From assembly GCA_013336035.1 (NCBI GenBank), contig JAAXUL010000232.1, positions 1-9,797 of the forward strand: a DNA stretch of 9,797 nt, in the 5' to 3' direction. Each line of letters begins with the position of its first letter. The stretch's first letter is position 1. A model generated the notes under the pieces. The model saw nothing but the letters and a program-made list of their open reading frames with translations, was not told the origin of the DNA and made no database searches. The translations under genes and the position numbers were made by a program. Below, in pieces: positions 1-9,098 of the stretch. Source of the DNA: Chloroflexales bacterium (GTDB lineage Bacteria; Chloroflexota; Chloroflexia; Chloroflexales; Chloroflexaceae).

Positions 1-815
1 GTGCCCCGCGGGTCGAGGGCGCCGCGCCGGGCGCGGTGCCGGCGCTGGCTGGCCCGCGTGCGCACCTGCGCGGCGAGCCGGGCGACCGCCCCGCGCAGCT
101 CCTCGGCCTCCTGGGCGCTCAGCAGGTGGAAGGGCCGCTCGAGCAGCTCGTCGCGCGGCTGGGTGCGCGGGCGCTCGCCGCCGGCCTGGCGCTGCAGCTG
201 GCGGAGCACCGCCTGGCTGAGCTGCTCGGCCTGCGCCGCCTGGTTCGCGCGCACGCGCTGCGCGATCGACTCCAGCGCCGCCTCGCCCATGCCCGCCGCC
301 CGCAGCTGCGCGAGCAGCGCGAGCAGCAGATCATCGAGCCGCTCGAGCTGAAGATCGCGCAGGGCCTGGCGCGCTGCCCAGCGCTGCAGCATGGGGTGGC
401 TGAGCCCGCTCGGCGCCGGGCGCGGCAGCAGACCCAGCAGCTGATCATGCCCCAGCGGTCGGCCCTCGACCACCGCCTGGAAGAGCTGGGCAAGGCCGGG
501 CTGCTCGGCCGTGCTCAGCAGATCGCTGAGCGCCTGGCCAAGCTCGGCCTGCTCCGCCGCGCTCAGGGCGTCGTCGCCGCTGAGCTGTATGAAGGCGGCC
601 CCGCCGCCGCCGAAGTAGAGCGGGAAGAGCCGCTGAAAGGTGGGCAGGTCGGCGTGCTCTTTGACTAGCGTGGCCTGCAGCGCGGCGCGAAACAGCGCGC
701 GCTCGTCGAACCCCGCCTGCTCGACGGCGCGCAGCGCGTCGACGCTCTCGGCGAGGCTGATGCGCACCCCAGCGGCCCGCAGCGCGGCGATGAAGGCGAG
801 GATCTGATCGTGCAT
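1..815 (-). CDS. CoxE-like VWA-domain protein, N-terminal part (cut by window edge)
   Basis: Reading leftward from the ATG at 815-813, the frame is open for 271 codons to the edge and begins MHDQILAFIAALRAAGVRIS. Seen: an N-terminal helical region with 'FIAALRAAGVRISLAESVDAL', then 'LPTFQRLFPLYFGG' (about residues 64-77). Long Gln/Leu/Ala-rich helices follow, and near the edge a basic stretch RHRARRGALDPRGT. Known: in CoxE-like proteins a run of Arg followed by G-x-L-D-x-R-x-T leads directly into the von Willebrand A domain, so the VWA domain itself should lie beyond the edge. CoxE-family proteins commonly work with a MoxR-type AAA+ ATPase in maturing or remodelling protein complexes, and such a gene may lie outside the window. 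The promoter candidate sits so close to the ATG that the mRNA may be leaderless. The family call is fairly secure; the substrate is unknown. Confidence 0.78.
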   Translation of the reverse strand, partial: MHDQILAFIAALRAAGVRISLAESVDALRAVEQAGFDERALFRAALQATLVKEHADLPTFQRLFPLYFGGGGAAFIQLSGDDALSAAEQAELGQALSDLLSTAEQPGLAQLFQAVVEGRPLGHDQLLGLLPRPAPSGLSHPMLQRWAARQALRDLQLERLDDLLLALLAQLRAAGMGEAALESIAQRVRANQAAQAEQLSQAVLRQLQRQAGGERPRTQPRDELLERPFHLLSAQEAEELRGAVARLAAQVRTRASQRRHRARRGALDPRG

Positions 816-822
816 AGGCTCT

Positions 823-851
823 AGCGTACAAGCTCGCGCCCAGATCGACAA
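823..851 (-). promoter_or_regulatory. Candidate promoter of the CoxE-like gene, probably leaderless
   Basis: On the minus strand TTGTCG (851-846) is followed after exactly 17 nt by TACGCT (828-823). The ATG starts 7 nt further on, about where transcription would begin. No Shine-Dalgarno sequence precedes the ATG. The hexamers match the sigma-70 consensus only partly (4/6 and 3/6), so this is tentative. Confidence 0.3.
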
Positions 852-884
852 GTGCGGATCCGCCTCGGGTCCGTCGCAATGCGT

Positions 885-890
885 TATGAT
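885..890 (+). promoter_or_regulatory. Possible -10 element for the CHAT gene
   Basis: TATGAT matches the -10 consensus at 5 of 6 positions and stands out in GC-rich sequence, 77 nt before the chosen CHAT start. No recognisable -35 hexamer lies 16-18 nt upstream, and there is no TG extension. It is the only AT-rich -10-like site in the divergent gap in this direction. Confidence 0.25.
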
Positions 891-952
891 TAGGTTGCGG
901 CGGATCAGCGCCCTTGCGCCTACCCGGCGCGGCGGCCATGACGATGGAGCAC

Positions 953-958
953 GAGGAG
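953..958 (+). promoter_or_regulatory. Ribosome binding site deciding the CHAT start
   Basis: GAGGAG lies 9 nt before the ATG at 968. The upstream in-frame candidates (TTG 914, ATG 938, ATG 944) have no comparable purine-rich site, so 968 is preferred. Confidence 0.6.
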
Positions 959-967
959 CGCGGCCGG

Positions 968-1711
968 ATGCAGACACCCACGCCCGCCACTCCAGAGCTG
1001 AGCCTCTGGTCTACGGCCAGCGATAGCGCTGACCTGCCCCCGGTGGCGCTGCCGCCGGGCCCACGCCTGCGCGCGCTGCTGGCCGTGGCAGAGCCGAGCG
1101 ATCTCTCCGCGCTCGACCTCGCCCCCGCCGATGTGTCCGGCGAGGTCGAGCGCGTCCGCTCGGCCCTCGATGCCATCCCCGCCACGGTGCTGCCCGCCCC
1201 CTGTAGCGGCGAGCGGGCCACGCTCGCCGCGATCACGGCCGCCCTGCGCGACGACCTCGCTATCTGCTGGCTGGTCGGCCATAGCCAGATGGTGCGGGGC
1301 GAGCCCTGCCTCTGGCTCGAGCAGCCCGACGGCGTCGGGACGCCCGTGCCGGCCACCGTGCTCGCCGCGCAGCTCGCCCGCCCAGCCCGCGCCCCACGGC
1401 TGGTCGTGCTGTCGCCATATGCCGACGATGACGGGCCGACCACGGCGGGCGGGGCGCCTTTAGAGCTTGGTCTGCACCTGGCCCAGGGCGGCATCCCCGC
1501 GGTCCTGGCGCTGCAAGGCCCGCTCTGTGGGGCCACGGTAGAGGCCCTGATGGCGGCCTTCTTCCGCGAGCTGCGCCGCGACGGGCAGATCGGCCGGGCG
1601 CTGGCCGTGGCGCGAGGGGCTGTGCCTGGGCGCCCCGATCAGGGCTGGCCGGCGCTCTTTCTGCGCGACGCCGACGGGCGGATCTGGCGGGAGCCCGCCC
1701 GGCTGCCGTAG
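968..1711 (+). CDS. Free-standing CHAT-domain protein with substituted catalytic Cys
   Basis: The 247-residue protein is almost entirely one CHAT (caspase-HetF-associated with TPR) domain. It opens with the fold's first strand (RLRALLAVAEPSDL, about 33-46). GHS with His105 occupies the catalytic His position. RLVVLSPYADDDG (144-156) corresponds to the usual LVVLSACxS segment, and the C-terminal part carries GGIPAVLALQGPL (174-186) and AFFRELRRDGQIGRALAVAR (197-216). It ends with LFLRDADGRIW. Known: CHAT domains are caspase-like cysteine peptidases using a His-Cys dyad. Seen: the dyad Cys is Tyr151, preceded by Pro150, so peptidase activity is doubtful and a binding or regulatory role is more likely. 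No TPR, NTPase or membrane segment is present. It is divergent to the CoxE-like gene and convergent to the hybrid kinase. The start was set by the GAGGAG site. The domain call is good; the cellular role is unknown. Confidence 0.8.
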   Translation: MQTPTPATPELSLWSTASDSADLPPVALPPGPRLRALLAVAEPSDLSALDLAPADVSGEVERVRSALDAIPATVLPAPCSGERATLAAITAALRDDLAICWLVGHSQMVRGEPCLWLEQPDGVGTPVPATVLAAQLARPARAPRLVVLSPYADDDGPTTAGGAPLELGLHLAQGGIPAVLALQGPLCGATVEALMAAFFRELRRDGQIGRALAVARGAVPGRPDQGWPALFLRDADGRIWREPARLP

Positions 1712-1740
1712 CGGTCCGGCGCTTGTCGCAAGCCACTGGC

Positions 1741-1797
1741 GATCAGGCGCGGCCACGGCCCCCGCCGCGCTTGTGCTACGCGGCAACAGACCTGATC
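1741..1797. terminator. Nested stem-loop between convergent genes
   Basis: GATCAGG (1741-1747) is the exact reverse complement of CCTGATC (1791-1797). Inside it GCGCGGC (1747-1753) pairs with GCCGCGC (1764-1770), sharing G1747. It begins 29 nt after the CHAT stop and ends 51 nt before the kinase stop, so it could end transcripts from either side. Neither side has a proper T-tract (only TTGTG after the inner stem), so intrinsic termination is doubtful. Confidence 0.25.
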
Positions 1798-1848
1798 ATC
1801 CACTGCGGCGAGACGGCGGGCCCATCCCCGCGGGCCAACTCGTCGGCT

Positions 1849-5418
<3,570 letters not shown>

Positions 5419-5500
5419 GGTAGCGTGGACAATGCTAGGCGCCCGGCCAGTGTTATATGTGCGCCAGGCTGCGGCCACCTGACTTACAGCGGTGACATCA

Positions 5501-5529
5501 ATTGTAGATCTCTGCCAGAACGATGTCTA
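5501..5529 (-). promoter_or_regulatory. Probable sigma-70-type promoter of the hybrid kinase
   Basis: On the minus strand TAGACA (5529-5524; 5/6 to TTGACA) is followed after 17 nt by TACAAT (5506-5501; 5/6 to TATAAT). Transcription would start near 5494, giving a leader of about 75 nt to the ATG at 5418. It is the best promoter match I found in the window. Confidence 0.55.
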
Positions 5530-5538
5530 TGTCTGCTT

Positions 5539-5638
5539 CGTAATATCTGCGATCACGTTACGTGCACACCCGAGGCGCAGCCCGTGGGGTAGGCTTACGG
5601 CAGCTGATATACAAACACCACAGACACGGCGTCGTAAG
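5539..5638. promoter_or_regulatory. Cluster of four CGTAA/TTACG half-sites in the divergent control region
   Basis: The 318-bp gap between the hybrid kinase and the receiver gene holds no convincing gene. Within 100 bp it has CGTAA at 5539-5543, TTACG at 5558-5562, TTACG at 5595-5599 and CGTAA at 5633-5637, with start-to-start spacings of 19, 37 and 38 nt. The second copy lies in the odd palindrome CACGTTACGTG (5554-5564), and the outer pair of the last two extends to CTTACG/CGTAAG. The position, between two divergent promoters and just upstream of the minus-strand -35, suits an operator. The OmpR-type regulator encoded at 6260 is an obvious candidate binder, but that is inference. Confidence 0.35.
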
Positions 5639-5687
5639 TTCCGTACGCTAGAGTTGGCTCCGGCCAGGGGTGTTTGATTTTCGATTC

Positions 5688-5715
5688 TTGATTTGCCCAA
5701 AGGCTAGCTTATGAC
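5688..5715 (+). promoter_or_regulatory. Candidate promoter of the receiver-led gene run
   Basis: TTGATT (5688-5693; 4/6) and TATGAC (5710-5715; 4/6) are separated by 16 nt, with transcription starting near 5722. That leaves a very short leader ahead of the TTG start at 5737. A second possibility is TGATATACA (5605-5613), an extended -10-like site further upstream without a good -35. Confidence 0.35.
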
Positions 5716-5725
5716 AACCCACGGT

Positions 5726-5732
5726 GAGGTGA
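5726..5732 (+). promoter_or_regulatory. Strong ribosome binding site supporting a TTG start
   Basis: GAGGTGA is fully complementary to the usual 16S rRNA tail and lies 4 nt before TTG at 5737. No ATG or GTG in the receiver frame lies nearby upstream, so the gene most likely starts with TTG. Confidence 0.65.
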
Positions 5733-5736
5733 GCCA

Positions 5737-6153
5737 TTGGCCAGACTGCTGATTGTCGAAGCGAACCCCCTGATGCGGGATATGCTGACGCGCCGGCTGA
5801 ACCGTGAGGGGTTTCAGAGCATCACCGCGAGTAACAGCGTGCAGGCGATCGCGCTCGCTCGCGCCGAGCGGCCTGCCCTCATCTTGCTCGATATTGACGT
5901 GCCTATGCTTAATGGATGGCAGGTGGCGCAGCGCCTGCGGAGCATCCCGGAGACGCGCACGATCCCGATCATTGTGCTGACCGGATCGCCGCTCCCGGAG
6001 ATAGACCAGCAGTTTTCGGAAACCGGGTATGATGCCTATGAGTCGAAGCCGATCAATTTCTCGCAGCTCATCGCAAAGATCCGCTGGTTAGCCCGTCCCA
6101 ACAATGACGATGATGGGCTGGGCAAGCCCCCGTCAGAGGTAGTGATACTATAG
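5737..6153 (+). CDS. Stand-alone receiver-domain response regulator with incomplete acidic pocket
   Basis: A 138-residue protein with a single receiver (CheY-like) domain and a short C-terminal tail. Seen: LLDIDVPMLNG with phospho-acceptor Asp52, Thr82 in IIVLTGSP and Lys104 in YESKP, all at canonical positions. The acidic pair at the end of strand 1, normally DD or ED, is here Glu8-Ala9 (VEAN), so the residue that normally coordinates Mg2+ directly is missing. Phosphorylation may be weak or altered, or the domain may act as a phosphorylation-independent binding module. It has no output domain. Translation starts at a TTG with a strong GAGGTGA site. It is the first gene of the plus-strand signalling run, 106 nt before the OmpR-type regulator, and divergent from the hybrid kinase. 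Likely role: a relay or modulator for the neighbouring kinases, by inference from position. Confidence 0.85.
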   Translation: MARLLIVEANPLMRDMLTRRLNREGFQSITASNSVQAIALARAERPALILLDIDVPMLNGWQVAQRLRSIPETRTIPIIVLTGSPLPEIDQQFSETGYDAYESKPINFSQLIAKIRWLARPNNDDDGLGKPPSEVVIL

Positions 6154-6164
6154 CGGCGAGCCGC

Positions 6165-6216
6165 CAGGCGAGGAGGCCCGCCTGCCATGCCTCTGGGTAA
6201 TGTTGTGCCACTATGA
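6165..6216 (+). other. Hairpin with exposed Shine-Dalgarno followed by a 9-codon open frame
   Basis: CAGGCG (6165-6170) pairs with CGCCTG (6179-6184), and the 8-nt loop contains the perfect Shine-Dalgarno AGGAGG (6171-6176). Ten nt after it an ATG (6187) opens a 9-codon frame (MPLGNVVPL) ending in TGA at 6214-6216. It sits between the receiver gene and the OmpR-type gene. It could be a leader peptide or a translational control element for the downstream gene. It lacks a U-tract, so it is not a convincing terminator. Confidence 0.3.
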
Positions 6217-6231
6217 TCAAGATAAGGACTA

Positions 6232-6237
6232 TATATT
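6232..6237 (+). promoter_or_regulatory. Possible internal -10 element before the OmpR-type gene
   Basis: TATATT (5/6 to consensus) in a locally AT-rich stretch, 22 nt before the start at 6260; TATGAT at 6212-6217 is an alternative. No convincing -35 accompanies either. The 106-nt gap makes an internal promoter plausible but unproven. Confidence 0.22.
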
Positions 6238-6259
6238 CCAGGACTCAGGGAGATCGCTG

Positions 6260-7054
6260 ATGACATCCCAGATGACAATCCTCGTGGTCGACGATCAGCC
6301 CGAGCTACTCAGCGGCCTTCAGCTGACTCTCGAGGCCGCCGGCTACCGTGTGCTGGTGGCCGAGGATGGCCATCTCGCGCTCGAGCAACTGCGGGGCGAG
6401 TCGGTCGATCTCATCCTTGCCGACATCGCGATGCCCGAGATGAACGGCTACCAGCTATACGAGTGTATCCGGGCCGATACGGGGCTGGTACGTATCCCGT
6501 TTGTCTTTCTTACCGCGCGCGCGCTGGCGAGCGATGTGCGCTACGGCAAGATGCTCGGGGTTGATGACTACCTCACCAAGCCAGTCAAGCCCGAGGATCT
6601 GCTCGCGGCGGTCGAGGGCCGGCTGCGGCGGGCGCGCGATCTGGCCGGCGCCGCGAGCGAGGGTGTGCGTGCGCCCCAGCCAAGCCCACCCGCGCCGCTT
6701 GATCTCCCCCCTGGCGAGCACCTGACCGAGCGCATGGCCGAGACCATCGTGGTCGGGGTGCTGCGCATCGCTCCGGCCCAGCACCGGGTCTGGCTCGCCG
6801 GGCGCAAGATCGATCTGCCCGCGCGCGAGTTTCGCGTGCTCGAGTTCCTGGCCCGCCGCACTGGAGACGTGGTTACGCCGCACGAGCTCGTCCAGGTCAG
6901 CCACGGCATCGCTACCGACGATATCGAGGCCGGCGCGCTGCTGCGGCCGCTCATCCGGCTGCTGCGGCGCCGGCTTGGCTACAGCGTCGGTGAGATGGGC
7001 TGCGTCGAGAATGTTCGGGGCGTCGGGTATCGCCTGATCGCGCCGGAGGGGTAG
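6260..7054 (+). CDS. OmpR/PhoB-type response regulator (receiver plus winged helix)
   Basis: A 264-residue transcription regulator. The receiver (about 6-122) has Asp11-Asp12, phospho-acceptor Asp55 in LILADIAMPEMNG, Thr85 in FLTA and Lys107 in LTKP, a complete phosphorylation site. A Pro-rich linker (about 138-152) leads to a C-terminal winged-helix DNA-binding domain (about 163-261) with LPAREFRVLEFLARRTGDVV and the closing ENVRGVGYRLI typical of the OmpR/PhoB class. The start at 6260 is preferred because AGGGAG lies 7 nt upstream and the receiver begins at once; an ATG at 6200 would add 20 unrelated residues and has no good binding site. The next gene, a kinase, starts 7 nt after the stop, so the two are probably co-transcribed and are likely partners. 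It is the only DNA-binding output protein seen in the cluster. Confidence 0.93.
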   Translation: MTSQMTILVVDDQPELLSGLQLTLEAAGYRVLVAEDGHLALEQLRGESVDLILADIAMPEMNGYQLYECIRADTGLVRIPFVFLTARALASDVRYGKMLGVDDYLTKPVKPEDLLAAVEGRLRRARDLAGAASEGVRAPQPSPPAPLDLPPGEHLTERMAETIVVGVLRIAPAQHRVWLAGRKIDLPAREFRVLEFLARRTGDVVTPHELVQVSHGIATDDIEAGALLRPLIRLLRRRLGYSVGEMGCVENVRGVGYRLIAPEG

Positions 7055-7061
7055 GGGGCAA

Positions 7062-9098
7062 ATGAGGTCTAGCGGCAGCATCCTGATCGTTGACGATGAC
7101 CCGCTGATCCGGCGGCTGATGGCCTCGGCGCTCCAGGACCAGGGCTGCGAGGTGGCCTTGGTAGAGTCCGGGGCCGAGGCGCTGGGCCAGGCGATGGCGC
7201 GGCTGCCGGATCTCATCCTGCTGGATGTGCTGCTGCCCGACCTCGACGGCATCGAGGTCTGCCGGCGCGTGCGCGCCGAGCCGCTGCTGGCCGAGGTGCC
7301 GGTGATTATGATCACCGCACTGAATGACCCTGATGCGCGCCTGAACAGCCTGGAGGCCGGCGCCGACGACTTCATCACCAAGCCCGTCGACTTCCTCGAG
7401 CTGCGCGCCCGCGTTAGCTCGATCCTGCGCCTGAATCGCTACCGGCGCCTCCTCGACGAGCGCACCCAGCGCCAGCGGGCCGAGGAGGAGACTATGCGGC
7501 GCAACCGTGAGCTGTCGCTGCTGAATGCCTTTATTATCTCGACGGCCGCGAAGCTCCGGACGGCGCGCCACATCGAGGACGCGCTGCACGACGCATGCCG
7601 CATTCTGATCCAGGTCCTCGACCTGGCTGCGGCCCAGGCCTGGCTGCTGCCTGAACAGCAGAGCAGCATGCTGTCGGCGGCGGCGGCCGTCGACCAGCCG
7701 GGCGCGGTGGTCCCCGCCATCTTGCCAGGCCAGAGCGCTGACCAGGTCCGGTGGCAGGGCGATCGATCGCTCTTGACGATGCCGCTTACGATCAACGGTC
7801 GCGTCAGCGGGGCGATCACGCTGATCGCGGCGGGCGGGCGGGTGTTCGATGGGCAGGAGCAGGCCTTTGTGCAGAGCCTCGCCGGCGCCCTGAGCCAGGC
7901 GATCGAGACCGCCCTGCTCCACGAGCAGCTCCAGCGCCATGTCGACAGCCTCGAGGGCACGGTGGCCACACGCACCAACGAGCTTCAGGTCGAGCGTGAC
8001 CGCACCCAGGCCATCCTCGAGGCCCTGGGCGAGGCAGTGATCGTCACCGACGCCGACTGGGTCATTCGCTATGCCAACCCGGCGACGACCACCCTCACTG
8101 GGCACAGCACCAGCGACCTGATCGGCCGCTCGTGGAGCGATATCCAGGGCGACGGGAGCACCGTGGCGCTCTATCGCATCATCCGCGATCAGGCCGGCGC
8201 CAGGCAGACGTGGCGCGGCGAGGTGACCGGCACCCGGCGCGACGGCTCGGTCTATGATGCGGCGATGACCGTGGCCCCGATCTCCGACCCGCAGCTCGGT
8301 GAGCGGTCGATCGGCCTGGTTAGCATCCAGCGCGATATCACCCCCCTCAAGGCGGCCGAGCGTATGAAGGACCACTTCATCTCGAACGTCTCCCACGAGC
8401 TGCGCACGCCGCTCTCGATCATCGCACTGCACAGCGGCAACCTCGATACGCTCTACGACCGCCTCGCCGACGAGCAGCGGCGGCGGCTGATCCGCGAGGT
8501 GCGGGCCCAGGCCGAGCTGCTCGACGAGCTGATCGGCGATGTGCTTGAGCTGAGCCGCATCGACAACGCCCGGCTGCCGGTTGCGCACCGGCCCCTCGAC
8601 CTGGCCGCGCTGCTCCGGCACGAGGCCGAGCGGCTACAGCCGCTGGCCGAGCGCAAAGGGCTGCGCCTTGGGGTGCGGGCCGCCGAGGCGCTGCCCGTCC
8701 AGGGCGATGAGGCGCATCTGCGTCAGTGCATCCGCAACCTGATCAGCAACGCGATCAAGTTCACCGCGCCCGGGGGCACCGTCTGCTGTGAGTGCCAGCA
8801 GATCGGCGCCGACCCTGTCGATCAGGGCGACTGGCCCGCCTCTAGCGACATCGATGCCGGCAGCTGGGCAGGCCTGCGTGTGGTCGACAGCGGGGTCGGG
8901 ATCGGCGCCGAGCACCTGTCGCACCTCTTCGAGCGCTTCTACCGGGTGCAGAACCAGAGCCGCGTGCCGGGCACCGGCCTCGGCCTGGCGATCACCCGCG
9001 AGCTGATCACCCGCCACGGCGGCTGGACAGGGGTCACCTCGACGCCGGGGGTCGGGAGCACCTTTGCCTTCTATCTGCCGCTCGACGGGACATTATGA
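7062..9098 (+). CDS. Soluble hybrid histidine kinase, REC-GAF-PAS-HisKA-HATPase
   Basis: A 678-residue kinase without membrane segments. The N-terminal receiver (about 6-122) has Asp11-Asp12, phospho-acceptor Asp55 in LILLDVLLPDLDG, Thr85 and Lys107. A coiled linker (about 125-150) is followed by a GAF-like domain (about 150-288), a second helix with VATRTNELQVERD, and a PAS domain (about 313-428). HisKA has SHELRTPLS with His445. The ATPase domain has RNLISNAIKF (Asn559 and Asn563), DSGVGI (Asp609) and GTGLGLAI (637-644), so it looks catalytically intact. Having the receiver first suggests that phosphorylation by another kinase controls its activity, placing it downstream of a membrane sensor. 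The ATG follows a purine-rich stretch (GGAGGGG, AGGGGG) and starts 7 nt after the regulator stop. Its TGA overlaps the next gene's ATG by 4 nt, indicating translational coupling. Confidence 0.92.
   Translation: MRSSGSILIVDDDPLIRRLMASALQDQGCEVALVESGAEALGQAMARLPDLILLDVLLPDLDGIEVCRRVRAEPLLAEVPVIMITALNDPDARLNSLEAGADDFITKPVDFLELRARVSSILRLNRYRRLLDERTQRQRAEEETMRRNRELSLLNAFIISTAAKLRTARHIEDALHDACRILIQVLDLAAAQAWLLPEQQSSMLSAAAAVDQPGAVVPAILPGQSADQVRWQGDRSLLTMPLTINGRVSGAITLIAAGGRVFDGQEQAFVQSLAGALSQAIETALLHEQLQRHVDSLEGTVATRTNELQVERDRTQAILEALGEAVIVTDADWVIRYANPATTTLTGHSTSDLIGRSWSDIQGDGSTVALYRIIRDQAGARQTWRGEVTGTRRDGSVYDAAMTVAPISDPQLGERSIGLVSIQRDITPLKAAERMKDHFISNVSHELRTPLSIIALHSGNLDTLYDRLADEQRRRLIREVRAQAELLDELIGDVLELSRIDNARLPVAHRPLDLAALLRHEAERLQPLAERKGLRLGVRAAEALPVQGDEAHLRQCIRNLISNAIKFTAPGGTVCCECQQIGADPVDQGDWPASSDIDAGSWAGLRVVDSGVGIGAEHLSHLFERFYRVQNQSRVPGTGLGLAITRELITRHGGWTGVTSTPGVGSTFAFYLPLDGTL

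Noticed and set aside
36..668. A 210-codon plus-strand open frame at the left end
   Set aside because: It is antisense to the CoxE-like reading frame, which carries recognisable family motifs and a plausible promoter.
445..1536. A 363-codon minus-strand open frame spanning the CoxE/CHAT divergent gap
   Set aside because: It crosses both promoters, is out of frame with the CoxE-like gene and antisense to the CHAT gene, and has Arg/Ala/Ser-rich shadow composition.
5419..5478. GTG start at 5478 giving 20 more residues to the hybrid kinase
   Set aside because: The paralogue places WRE at residue 18, which fits the ATG at 5418 (residue 16). The GTG also lacks a ribosome binding site. It cannot be fully excluded.
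5492..5677. A 61-codon plus-strand open frame in the 318-bp divergent gap
   Set aside because: It has no clear ribosome binding site or recognisable motif, and it overlaps the minus-strand promoter and the half-site cluster.
5711..5752. A 13-codon open frame from ATG 5711 overlapping the receiver start
   Set aside because: Its ATG falls in the proposed -10 element and has no ribosome binding site, so it is probably not transcribed as a reading frame.
6200..6259. ATG at 6200 as start of the OmpR-type regulator
   Set aside because: It has no good Shine-Dalgarno and adds residues unlike any receiver N-terminus, while 6260 has AGGGAG at proper spacing.
6951..8621. A 556-codon open frame on the minus strand over the soluble kinase
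   Set aside because: It lies antisense to a gene with intact REC, HisKA and HATPase motifs, and its translation shows no recognisable domain. Such frames arise from high third-position GC.
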